A program made the position numbers and the translations under genes. A stretch of DNA of 39,627 nucleotides from Candidatus Solincola daggyaiensis (GTDB lineage: Bacteria > Actinomycetota > Geothermincolia > Geothermincolales > RBG-13-55-18): the NCBI GenBank assembly GCA_015711825.1, contig JACVJD010000019.1, forward strand, positions 1-39,627, in the 5' to 3' direction. The number at the start of each line of letters is the position of its first letter. Position 1 is the stretch's first letter. Below the pieces are notes generated by a model, which saw nothing but the letters and a program-made list of their open reading frames with translations, made no database searches and was not told the origin of the DNA. Of this stretch, positions 19,121 through 27,521 are shown piece by piece.

Positions 19121-20143
19121 TTGGCCGCGGAATTCGCTTTCAAGGCGGTGGACTGGCGGGAGGGAAAGGTGGTCCTCCTGGACCAGACACGGCTTCCCGC
19201 CGAGGAGGTCTACTTGGAGATAGCCGACTGGCGGGAGGTGGGCGAGGCCATAAAGGCCATGCGGGTGAGGGGAGCGCCCGCCATCGGGATCGCCGCCGCC
19301 TACGGCGTCGCCCTGGCGGCGCTGGCGCGAGACCCGTGGCGGGAGGTGGAGGATGCTTGCCGGGAACTCGCCACCGCCAGGCCCACGGCGGTGAACCTGG
19401 CCTGGGCGGTGGAGCGCATGCGCGGGGTGGCGGAAAGCGCGCCGCTGGAGGAGCTTGCGTCCGCCCTGCTGGCGGAGGCGGACAGGATCGCCGCGGAGCA
19501 GGATGCCGCCGACCGAGCCATAGGGGAGCTGGGGGCGGAGTTGCTCGCGGAGGGGAGCCGTGTCCTCACCCACTGCAATGCCGGGGGACTCGCCACCTAT
19601 TCCTATGGAACCGCCCTGGGGGTGATAAAGAGCGCTTTTGGCAAGGGAAAGATCGCCCACGTGTGGGTGGACGAGACGCGCCCTCTCCTGCAGGGATCCC
19701 GCCTCACCGCCTGGGAGCTCGCGCGTGAGGGCATCCCCATCTCCCTCATCTGCGACAACATGGCCGGGCACCTCATGTCCAGAGGCGAGGTGGACGCAGT
19801 GGTCACGGGCGCGGACCGCGTGGCGACCAACGGAGACAGCGCCAACAAGATAGGGACCTATACCCTGGCGGTGCTGGCCGCCAGGCACGCGGTGCCTTTC
19901 TACATCGCCGCACCGCTCTCGACCCTGGACCCCGCCGCCCCCGACGGGAGCTCCATCCCCATCGAGGAGCGGGAGGAGACGGAGGTCACCACCCTGGCGG
20001 GAACTCCCATAGCGCCGCGAGGCGTGAGGGCCCGCAATTTCGCCTTCGACGTGACCCCGGGGGAGCTGATAACCGCCATCATCACCGAAAAGGGCGTGGC
20101 GAGGCCGCCCTGCCGCGAGACCCTGCTCAAGCTGCTTTCATGA
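19121..20143 (+). CDS. mtnA: S-methyl-5-thioribose-1-phosphate isomerase
   Basis: 340 aa; AMRVRGAPAIGIAAAYGVALAA, LTHCNAGGLATYSYGTALGVI, DETRPLLQGSRLTAWEL, VVTGADRVATNGDSANKIGTY. Confidence 0.94.
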   Translation: MAAEFAFKAVDWREGKVVLLDQTRLPAEEVYLEIADWREVGEAIKAMRVRGAPAIGIAAAYGVALAALARDPWREVEDACRELATARPTAVNLAWAVERMRGVAESAPLEELASALLAEADRIAAEQDAADRAIGELGAELLAEGSRVLTHCNAGGLATYSYGTALGVIKSAFGKGKIAHVWVDETRPLLQGSRLTAWELAREGIPISLICDNMAGHLMSRGEVDAVVTGADRVATNGDSANKIGTYTLAVLAARHAVPFYIAAPLSTLDPAAPDGSSIPIEEREETEVTTLAGTPIAPRGVRARNFAFDVTPGELITAIITEKGVARPPCRETLLKLLS

Positions 20144-20150
20144 CGCCCGT

Positions 20151-20208
20151 AGAGGCGGCGTTGCGGCGACAAGAGCTCAGGATCACCAAGTCAAGAGGCG
20201 GCGTTGCG
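20151..20208. repeat. 15-nt exact direct repeat AGAGGCGGCGTTGCG, 43-bp period
   Basis: Copies at 20151-20165 and 20194-20208. Confidence 0.8.
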
Positions 20209-20230
20209 TGGCCGGCGCCGCGTGGCGTAA

Positions 20231-20260
20231 CTTATAAGGCAATGGCAGCGGCCTTATAAG
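20231..20260. promoter_or_regulatory. Perfect 10-bp inverted repeat CTTATAAGGC-N10-GCCTTATAAG upstream of a nucleotidyltransferase gene
   Basis: 20231-20240 is the exact reverse complement of 20251-20260; the gene starts at 20264-20273. Confidence 0.75.
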
Positions 20261-20263
20261 GGT

Positions 20264-21388
20264 GTGATGCGGATGAAGGCGATGATCCTGGCGGCAGGTT
20301 TGGGGACCCGTTTGCGCCCCCTCACGGAGGAGATCTCCAAACCCATGGTGCCCATCGTCAACCGCCCGGTGATGGAGCACATCGTCGAGCTGCTGGCGCG
20401 CCACGGTTTCAAACAGCTTTACGTCAACCTCCATTACCACCCCGACGTGATCACCGCGCATTTCGGCGACGGCTCGAGATGGGGCCTCTCCATCACCTAT
20501 TCCTTCGAGGAGGAGCTACTGGGGACCGCCGGAGGGGTCAAGAAGCTGGAGCGAGAGCTGGGAGGAGAGAGGTTCCTGGTCATAAGCGGGGACGCCCTTA
20601 CCGACCTCGACCTCACCTCGCTCATGGCCTTCCATGCCGGGCACGGCGCCCTCGCCACCATCGTGGTCACGCCGGTAAGCGACCCCTCCAAGTACGGGGT
20701 GGTGATACTGGATGACCATTCACGCATAATAGCCTTCCAGGAGAAGCCCTCGCGCGAGGAAGCTCGCAGCCACCTCGCGAACAGCGGCATCTACGTGTTC
20801 GAGCCGGAAGTCTTGGAAATGATCCCGACCGGGTTCTACGATTTCGGCTCCCAGCTTTTCCCGCGCTTTCTGGAGGAGGGCATCTCTTTCAACGGCTACC
20901 GGCACAACGACTACTGGAACGACGTTGGCAGTCTGGAGGAATACAAGACCGGCAACTTCGACGCCTTGACCGGCAAGGTAAGGGTGAGCATCCCCGGGGT
21001 GAGGATAGGGGATGACGTGTGGATAGGGGACGAAACGGTGATCGAGGAGGACGTGGTCATGGTGGGCCCCATCTGCATCGGCGCCGGTTGCCTGGTGAAA
21101 AAAGGAGCCAAGCTCTTCGGCCCCCTGGTGGTGGGGGACCGCACGGTCATCGACGAGGGGGCGGTGTTGTACCGGGGCATCAAGTGGGGTGACGGCTATA
21201 TAGGCAAGGACGCCCACCTCATGGACTCCATCGTGGGGTGGGAGGCGGAGATCGGAAACGGCGCTTCGCTCCTCCGCGATTCCGTGGTAGGGCATCGCGC
21301 GGTCATCGGGGAGGGTAGTATCATCCACCCCAGCGTGAGCATAATGCCCGGCTCGGTGATCGAGAAAAACCTCCATTACAAGGGCTGA
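20264..21388 (+). CDS. Sugar-1-phosphate nucleotidyltransferase (mannose-1-phosphate guanylyltransferase-like)
   Basis: MKAMILAAGLGTRLRPLTEEISKPMVPIVNRPVMEHIVELL; C-terminal hexapeptide repeats; start could be ATG 20273. Confidence 0.9.
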   Translation: MMRMKAMILAAGLGTRLRPLTEEISKPMVPIVNRPVMEHIVELLARHGFKQLYVNLHYHPDVITAHFGDGSRWGLSITYSFEEELLGTAGGVKKLERELGGERFLVISGDALTDLDLTSLMAFHAGHGALATIVVTPVSDPSKYGVVILDDHSRIIAFQEKPSREEARSHLANSGIYVFEPEVLEMIPTGFYDFGSQLFPRFLEEGISFNGYRHNDYWNDVGSLEEYKTGNFDALTGKVRVSIPGVRIGDDVWIGDETVIEEDVVMVGPICIGAGCLVKKGAKLFGPLVVGDRTVIDEGAVLYRGIKWGDGYIGKDAHLMDSIVGWEAEIGNGASLLRDSVVGHRAVIGEGSIIHPSVSIMPGSVIEKNLHYKG

Positions 21389-21495
21389 TGGGATAGAAGA
21401 ACTCGTGGTCGAACCCCGACCCGGGACACGCGTGCGGTTCCCTTCTTGCCGCCAGGGACGTCGGGCGGCTTCGGTCGGCCGGTGGGGTGAGTCGG

Positions 21496-21608
21496 CTCGG
21501 TTCCGCGACGCGCGGACAAGGGCTTCGGTTGAGCCTCCAGCTCGAGGCGGAGGCCGTCTCGCCGAGCGGTGCTGCGCTCGCGATGTCGCCCCCTGCGACA
21601 CCCTCCCC
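21496..21608. repeat. Diverged intergenic repeat, copy A
   Basis: CTCGGTTCCGCGACGCGCGG (21496) and CTCGCGATGTCG (21577) recur collinearly at 32045 and 32127. Confidence 0.5.
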
Positions 21609-21792
21609 ATGTGAGTATCTTCATCGTCGTGCGTGCCGACATGTCGTGGTCCCGATTCATGCCCTGGGCGATACTTACGCTTTCGGCCTCACCGGCGGGA
21701 TGCTCTTTATCGGCACATGAGGCAGCGCATAAAACAGACCCTCGGGCGATGGGGCGTTGACATCCGCCAGGCCATAATAGAAAATAATTAAT

Positions 21793-22518
21793 ATGCTTAA
21801 CTTAAATAACATAATAGAGTTGTTGTTTCCAGTGAGGTGCGCGGGTTGCGGGGAATACCTCCGCAGGCCGATATGCCCGCGATGCAACGCCGCCATACGG
21901 CGGGTGAGCGGGCACACCTGCTCGCGGTGCGGCAAACCCACCGCATACCCCGTGGACGGGTGCCTGCAGTGCGGAGCCCACATGAAGACGGTCGACCGCG
22001 CGGTGGCCATGGCGGTTTATGAGGAGCCGCTGCGCTCCGTTATCCATAAATTGAAATACGGCAACGGATGGAGGCTGGCGGCCCCGCTGGGGGCCATGGC
22101 GGCGGCCAGCCTGGCTCCCCATCTGCTCTCTGAGCGGCCGGTGGTGACCTTCGTGCCCATGCATTTCCGCAAGAGGAGAGAGCGCGGCTACGACCATGCC
22201 GAGAAACTCGCCGCCGGGGTGGCGCGCGCGCTGGGACTCGAGGCGGTTCCGCTGCTGCAGCGAGCCCGACCTTCCCCCGCGCAGGCCTCCCTGGGATACG
22301 CGGAGAGGCGCCTGAACGTGAGAGGGGCCTTCAAACCGAGGCCGGCGGCGGAGCGGTCGTGGGAGGTGGTGGTGGTTGACGACGTGCTCACCACGGGGTC
22401 GACCATGGCGGAATGCGCTGCCGTCCTCAAGACGGGAGGGGTGCGGCGGGTGGTGGCGTGCGTGCTCGCAAGGGACGTCCTCGATACGGGACAGGCGGCG
22501 CGCTACCGCGCGGGTTGA
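21793..22518 (+). CDS. comF: ComF family protein (double zinc finger + phosphoribosyltransferase)
   Basis: RCAGCGEYLRRPICPRCNAAI...CSRCGKP...CLQCG; PRPP motif VVVVDDVLTTGSTM. Confidence 0.93.
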   Translation: MLNLNNIIELLFPVRCAGCGEYLRRPICPRCNAAIRRVSGHTCSRCGKPTAYPVDGCLQCGAHMKTVDRAVAMAVYEEPLRSVIHKLKYGNGWRLAAPLGAMAAASLAPHLLSERPVVTFVPMHFRKRRERGYDHAEKLAAGVARALGLEAVPLLQRARPSPAQASLGYAERRLNVRGAFKPRPAAERSWEVVVVDDVLTTGSTMAECAAVLKTGGVRRVVACVLARDVLDTGQAARYRAG

Positions 22519-22676
22519 GGATGAGGAAAGGCCGGCGGGACGGCAGCGGGCGGCAGAGGCAAGCAAATCCCGATCTGCCATGTTATGGAAGCGCCGGCGC
22601 CTCCTCGACCGCTTCCCGGCAAGCCGCAATAGCCCTTCGGGGAAAGGGCACAAATGGCCATGCCGTATTTACCGTT

Positions 22677-22703
22677 TAAAAACGGGCGCCTGGTTGACGA
22701 TAA
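22677..22703 (+). promoter_or_regulatory. Sigma-28 (FliA/SigD)-like promoter TAAA-N15-GACGATAA
   Basis: TAAA at 22677-22680, 15-nt spacer, GACGATAA at 22696-22703 (consensus TAAA-N15-GCCGATAA), 27 nt before the FlgM-like ORF. Confidence 0.6.
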
Positions 22704-22729
22704 AAGAATAGGTTGAAGGAGGTCGAAAG

Positions 22730-22981
22730 ATGCGGACGGAGGCAAGACGGGGCGGCAATGATCCGCGCATCATCGCCGGGGTGAGAGGCGAAAGGGCATA
22801 TCCCGATTACATGCAGACGGCGCCGTTCGCTTTGGTGGGGGGATTGCTGGATCCGCCCGAGGTGCGTGCGGAATTGGTCGCTTATCTGAAGAGCGCCATC
22901 ACCCACCATCACTACCACGTTCCGGTGGAGCTGGTCGCGCAGAGCATCATCGAATGTTGGGCCCCCTGCCTGCATAACTGA
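22730..22981 (+). CDS. FlgM-like anti-sigma-28 factor
   Basis: 83 aa; RAELVAYLKSAITHHHYHVPVELVAQSIIE fits the FlgM C-terminal pattern (V-x-x-L-K-x-A-I-x(4)-Y-x-V-x-x-E-x-x-A-x-x-I/L); gaaggaggtc SD; located between comF and hpf. Confidence 0.6.
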   Translation: MRTEARRGGNDPRIIAGVRGERAYPDYMQTAPFALVGGLLDPPEVRAELVAYLKSAITHHHYHVPVELVAQSIIECWAPCLHN

Positions 22982-23186
22982 GCGCATCTGCGAAGCCGCT
23001 GCCCGGCGGCGCGGTTTCCACTTTCCGAAACCCTGCCTTCTCGAGTCGACCATCACCAAAGCGGCCGCCTTTCCTCCTCAGCTTCTTCCGTCGCGGTGGA
23101 GCGCGGCGGCGCGATGATGACCTTCCGTCAAGGCGCCGGACCGTGGCGCCCTCGGGAAGCCGGAGGCTCGCTCATGGGCCATGGCG

Positions 23187-23192
23187 TATAAT
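23187..23192 (+). promoter_or_regulatory. -10 box TATAAT upstream of the structured RNA
   Basis: Exact TATAAT ending 1 nt before the 5' arm of the terminal helix; no convincing -35. Confidence 0.5.
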
Positions 23193-23193
23193 G

Positions 23194-23448
23194 AAAGGGG
23201 AAGGCTTTGGCCCGGGTCTGTGGTTGAAAGTCGATGCCAGCCGCAGGCGAAACGACCCACGTAAGCCAACTCTTGGTTGGTGAGCATGGTGCGGCTTAGG
23301 GGTAAGTCCTGCCCGGCGTAAAGCTGGAGAAGCGTAGTAGTGGAGGGCCAGGGATCTTTCCGAAGAAGAGCCCGCCCTCTGCGAGCCGTTCAGCAGGCGA
23401 GTGTGGGGGCAAAGACCAGGTCAGCCGGGTTCCGAGGCCTTCCCCTTT
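23194..23448 (+). ncRNA. Large structured RNA upstream of hpf/raiA; probable raiA-motif RNA
   Basis: 5' arm AAAGGGGAAGGCTTTGG (23194-23210) pairs over 17 bp with CCGAGGCCTTCCCCTTT (23432-23448; two G-U), extended by CCCGG/CCGGG (23211-23215/23425-23429). Internal hairpins include CCAAC-TCTTG-GTTGG, AAGCC/GGCTT and GGAGGGC/GCCCTCT. Position directly before the raiA/hpf gene. Confidence 0.75.
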
Positions 23449-23564
23449 ATCCGTCCGCATGTTGGCACGGGATCGATGGTGTGTTAGGCTAATGCGAGTC
23501 GGAGCAGGGAATCCGGGCCAAGGCCCGGGCATGTGCCGGCCTTACATAACGGTCTCTGTGAGGG

Positions 23565-23597
23565 CCCATACCGCAACCAACCTGGTATGGGTTTTTT
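23565..23597 (+). terminator. Rho-independent terminator between structured RNA and hpf
   Basis: CCCATACC (23565-23572) / GGTATGGG (23584-23591) followed by TTTTTT (23592-23597). Confidence 0.85.
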
Positions 23598-23622
23598 CGC
23601 TGAGAGGAAGGGAGCGAGGAAG

Positions 23623-24165
23623 ATGCAGATGATCGTCAAAGGGAAAAACCTGGAGGTAACGGACGCCCTACGCTCATACGCCCAGGAAAAGGTGGGCAAG
23701 GTGGAGAAATACCTCGACCGCATCACCAAGACGGAGATCGAGATGAGCGTGGAGAAGAACCCCAAGATCCCCGACAACCAGGTGGTGGAGGTCACGGTTT
23801 TCTCCAGCGGCCCGGTGATAAGGGCCAAGGAATCGGCCACGGATATGTACCAGGCCATAGACCTGGTGGCGAACAAGCTGGAACGCCAGGCGCGTAAGGT
23901 CAAGAAAAAGCTCATCGACCGCTCCCACCACGCCAGGAACCCTTTGAAGGAGGCGGCCTTGGAGGGGGAGGAGGAGGAAGCGGAACCGGTGATCGTGAAG
24001 ACCAAGAGCTTCCCCCTCAAGCCCATGACCCCCGAGGAGGCCTGTCTGCAGATGGACCTGGTGGGGCACGATTTCTTCGTCTTCGTCAACGCCGAGACGG
24101 AGGAGACCAACGTGGTTTATCGAAGAAAGGATGGGAACTACGGTTTGATCGAGCCGGGAGGTTGA
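23623..24165 (+). CDS. hpf: Ribosome hibernation promoting factor, long form (HPF/RaiA)
   Basis: MQMIVKGKNLEVTDALRSYAQEKVGKVEKYLDRI; C-terminal domain KSFPLKPMTPEEACLQMDLVGHDFFVFVNAETEETNVVYRRKDGNYGLIEP; start at 23623 rather than 23533. Confidence 0.95.
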   Translation: MQMIVKGKNLEVTDALRSYAQEKVGKVEKYLDRITKTEIEMSVEKNPKIPDNQVVEVTVFSSGPVIRAKESATDMYQAIDLVANKLERQARKVKKKLIDRSHHARNPLKEAALEGEEEEAEPVIVKTKSFPLKPMTPEEACLQMDLVGHDFFVFVNAETEETNVVYRRKDGNYGLIEPGG

Positions 24166-24250
24166 TATGCGCAAGCTCCTGGACATGGCGCGCCAGGTGC
24201 TGGACTACGTGATCAGGCGGGGGGCCACCATGCGTCCCTGAGGGGACGCC

Positions 24251-25882
24251 ATGGGAGAGGGAAACTCTATGGACATCAAGGCTAAGGCGTTGGCGGCGGT
24301 CGGCTTGGCCGGCTCGCTGGCGATCATCCTCATCCAGACCCTGGCGCGGGAGGTGCCGGTGTTCTGGTTCTCGGTGGTGGTCCTCGGCGCCCTCCTGGTG
24401 GTATGCGAGACCATGGGGGAGAGGATGGCCTCGGGGGGGCGCTCCACCTACGGCATCATCGTCATCTTCGCCGCCATAGCCTCCCTTAACACTCCCTCGG
24501 CCATGCTCGTGGCTCTCTGCGGAGCTTTCCACCTGCGCATGTTCGAGCGCCGGCAGGACGCGTGGGAGCTTGCCCTCGCCGGCTCCGTCTACGCCCTCTG
24601 CGCCTGGGTCTCGTCCGCCGTGTATCACGCCCTGGGGGGCGCCTCCAGGGCCTTCACCTTTTCAGGCGCCATGCGTTCCCTGCTGCCTCTGCTGGTGGCG
24701 GCGGGGGTCTTCTGGGCGCTGAACGCCCTGGCCATGGCCGCGATCCTGCGCTGGCGGGACGGCGTGGAGCCCGCGCGCTTTCTTGTCGGCGATGCCCTGC
24801 GCCTGCTCCCCAACCATTTCCTCTACGCCCTCATCGGCCTGGGCATGGGAGTGATCTACGCCCAAAACGCTTTCCACGTCGCCCTCGACCTGGAGGGTAG
24901 GCCCTTGCTGGACGCGGGGGGCAACCAGGTCATCCTGGGCTCGGTGGCGGAATCCCTTCGCGGCCTCTTCGCGGTCATGGCCCTTACGGCCATCCTGGGC
25001 GTGGCGTGGTATTTCAGCGGCAAGAACATAACGTTACTGGAATCGTACGACCGCAGCATGGAGGTGCTTGTCACCCATCTGGAGAAGCGCGAGCCCTACC
25101 TGGACGGCCACGCGGTGAGGGTGGCGGAGCACGCGGCGCGCGTCGCCGGGAGGATGCGGCTTCCCGTGTACGAGGTCAGCCGCCTGCGCCACGCCGCCCT
25201 CCTGCATGACCTGGGACGCCCGGCCATCCCGCGCGAGATACTGCTGCAGAGGGCGACCCTGAGCGCCGAGGAGTTCGAGCGCGTCAAGTCGCATCCCCTG
25301 GAGGGCGCGGCCAGGCTGGAGGAGGTCTCCTACCTCGCGGATATGGCGGAGGCGGTGAGGCACCATCACGAGTACTATGACGGCGGCGGCTACATAGACG
25401 GCCTCAAGGGGGAGACCATTCCCCTCTCCGCCCGCATCCTGGCGGTGGCGGACGCCTACGACGCCATGCTGCATCCTCGCCCGTGGAGGGAGGCAAAGTC
25501 CCGCGAGGCGGCGATAGCCGAGCTGCGCGAGAACGCGGGGCGTCAGTTCGACGCGGAGATAGTGGAGCATTTCATCGCATCCATACAGGAGGAGGAAGAG
25601 CGGCGGGAAAAGGAAACGCCGCCGGCGACCGCTGCTCCGGATGAAGGCGGGGCTGCCGTGGGGGAGATGCGTCAAGTGGGGGGCGAGCCTGGGGAGGAGC
25701 GGAAAAGCAAGCGCAGGGCGAAACGCCGCGAGGAGGTCCTGCGGGAGCGGCGCGAGGCGCGGGAGCGCCTGGAGCGGGAGGCCATGATGCGTCTGGAGGA
25801 AGAGGGCGGCGCGGCCCCGGCGCGGCATGAGGCGGCGGAGGCGGGCGGATCCGCTCCCGGAGAGGGTGGGGAGGAGCTATGA
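24251..25882 (+). CDS. Membrane HD-GYP-like domain protein with a charged C-terminal tail
   Basis: N-terminal TM region; AALLHDLGRPAIPREILLQRATLSAEEFERVKSHPLEGA...RHHHEYYDGGGYIDGLKGETIPLSARILAVADAYDAM (GYP is GYI); Arg/Glu-rich tail. Confidence 0.85.
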   Translation: MGEGNSMDIKAKALAAVGLAGSLAIILIQTLAREVPVFWFSVVVLGALLVVCETMGERMASGGRSTYGIIVIFAAIASLNTPSAMLVALCGAFHLRMFERRQDAWELALAGSVYALCAWVSSAVYHALGGASRAFTFSGAMRSLLPLLVAAGVFWALNALAMAAILRWRDGVEPARFLVGDALRLLPNHFLYALIGLGMGVIYAQNAFHVALDLEGRPLLDAGGNQVILGSVAESLRGLFAVMALTAILGVAWYFSGKNITLLESYDRSMEVLVTHLEKREPYLDGHAVRVAEHAARVAGRMRLPVYEVSRLRHAALLHDLGRPAIPREILLQRATLSAEEFERVKSHPLEGAARLEEVSYLADMAEAVRHHHEYYDGGGYIDGLKGETIPLSARILAVADAYDAMLHPRPWREAKSREAAIAELRENAGRQFDAEIVEHFIASIQEEEERREKETPPATAAPDEGGAAVGEMRQVGGEPGEERKSKRRAKRREEVLRERREARERLEREAMMRLEEEGGAAPARHEAAEAGGSAPGEGGEEL

Positions 25883-27240
25883 ACGAGAAGCGCCTCAAGG
25901 CCCTTCGCGTCCTCTCCGCCCTTCTTTTCCTGGCGGTGATCGCGGCATGCTTCCCCTTCGTGAAATGGGGGGATATCGACCCCGCGCGCACCTTCGGGCT
26001 TGCCGCCGTCCTGGCCTTTTTCGAGGCCTGGAGGATACAGTTCCCGTGGGGCAGGCCGTTGCGTCTGGGAATGGCGGCCATCCTGTGCGTGATCGCCATC
26101 AGGCCGCTTCCGGAGGCGGTGTTCATCTTCCTGCTCGGGAGCCTGGCGGGCAGGGCTTTCTCGCGCCTGCAGCGCTCGGGCGAGGGCGACCTTATGCACA
26201 TCGTCCAGCGCACCTATATCGTCGCCCTGGCGGGGATAGTCTATCGCCTGGTGGCCTTCGCGGGGTGGGATATGACCTGGAATCCCTACCCGGCATACTT
26301 CGGCAACCTGCCTGACGGCAACGTTTACCTGACCTATTTCAACCCCGTGGTGCTTCACCGCGCCCTGGTCTTTCCGGCCGCCTTCCTGGTCATGGCCCTG
26401 GTCTTCTACGTCGGGGAGGTGGTGACCTCCTCGGTGGAGACGGGGATCCTGCTGGCCGGCAACTGGCGGGTCATCCTGCCCCAGCACATGCGCCAGACCT
26501 TCCCTGCCTACCTGGCCATCACCGGCGCGGGGGCTCTCACGGCCCTCTATTTCCCCCGCTTGCCTTGGTTCAACTTCCTCCTCTTCCTGTTGCCCCTGCT
26601 CCTGGTGCGCGCGGAATCCAACCGCGATAAGGAGCTGGATGAGCGCTACTTCCAGACCATGCGCATCATCGGCGACGCCTTCGACCTGGCGCGCGGCATG
26701 CCTGGGCACTCGGGAAGGGTCAGCAACCTGGCGGCGGAAGTGGCGCGGGAGATGGGGGTCTCCGCCGAGGAGACGCGCAACATCCGCTACGCCGCCGCCC
26801 TGCACGATATCGGGCGCATCGAGCAAGAGGGCGATGAAGAGGCGCAGGGCCACGCGGAGAGAGGGGCGGAGGTGCTGGAAGAGGTCCCCAGACTGCGCCC
26901 CATAGCGCATATCGTGCGCCATTCCCATCCCTTGCCGGAGGAGGAAGGCGGGGCTACCAGGGTTCCGCTGGGAGCGAAGATAATAGGCGTGGTAAGCGAT
27001 TTCGACGCGCTCACCAACCACTCCAAGCGCAAGCTGCCGCAGCGGGAGGCCCTGGAGGAGATGGGCCTGGAGCGCGGCAGGCGCTACGATTCCATGGTGT
27101 TGCGCACCCTCTCCCAGGTGCTGGAAGCCCAGTCCAGGGCACGCCGGCGCCCCGAGCGCGAGATCAGGCAGCGAGCCAGGGTGCTGGAGGAGGAGGAACT
27201 CAAGGAGAGCCTGGAGGAGATCTTCCGGGAGGAAGAATAA
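25879..27240 (+). CDS. Membrane HD-domain protein (diverged HD-GYP paralogue)
   Basis: ATGA overlap with the preceding gene; multi-TM N-terminus; GMPGHSGRVSNLAAEVAREMG...YAAALHDIGRI...AKIIGVVSDFDALTNH; no GYP motif. Confidence 0.8.
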   Translation: MNEKRLKALRVLSALLFLAVIAACFPFVKWGDIDPARTFGLAAVLAFFEAWRIQFPWGRPLRLGMAAILCVIAIRPLPEAVFIFLLGSLAGRAFSRLQRSGEGDLMHIVQRTYIVALAGIVYRLVAFAGWDMTWNPYPAYFGNLPDGNVYLTYFNPVVLHRALVFPAAFLVMALVFYVGEVVTSSVETGILLAGNWRVILPQHMRQTFPAYLAITGAGALTALYFPRLPWFNFLLFLLPLLLVRAESNRDKELDERYFQTMRIIGDAFDLARGMPGHSGRVSNLAAEVAREMGVSAEETRNIRYAAALHDIGRIEQEGDEEAQGHAERGAEVLEEVPRLRPIAHIVRHSHPLPEEEGGATRVPLGAKIIGVVSDFDALTNHSKRKLPQREALEEMGLERGRRYDSMVLRTLSQVLEAQSRARRRPEREIRQRARVLEEEELKESLEEIFREEE

Positions 27241-27521
27241 GCGAGCTTGAAGCGAGTTTGCGCGTGAGGCGACCGGATTACCGGGTCTAAAAACCCTTAG
27301 ATGCCGCGTTCTAGGTGCTTGCATGAGCTTTTTGGCGATCGGACATACATAGGGGCAGCCAAAAGGGGACGGATTGGCGTGGGCGGGCGTCGGTTGGCGT
27401 ATCTTTCCAGAAAAAGGGCGCGCTCTCTTTAAGGGCATATCGGTCAAGGGCCGTCCCACCGTGTCCACCGCCCGTCAAGGGTAGCGTGCCGCCTTCGGGC
27501 AATGGACGAGTCTCACGGCGT

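Noticed and set aside
24168-24242. 24-codon ORF MRKLLDMARQVLDYVIRRGATMRP with SD-like GGGAGG after hpf
   Set aside because: Too short for support; the SD-like sequence lies in the hpf terminus. Could be checked by conservation.
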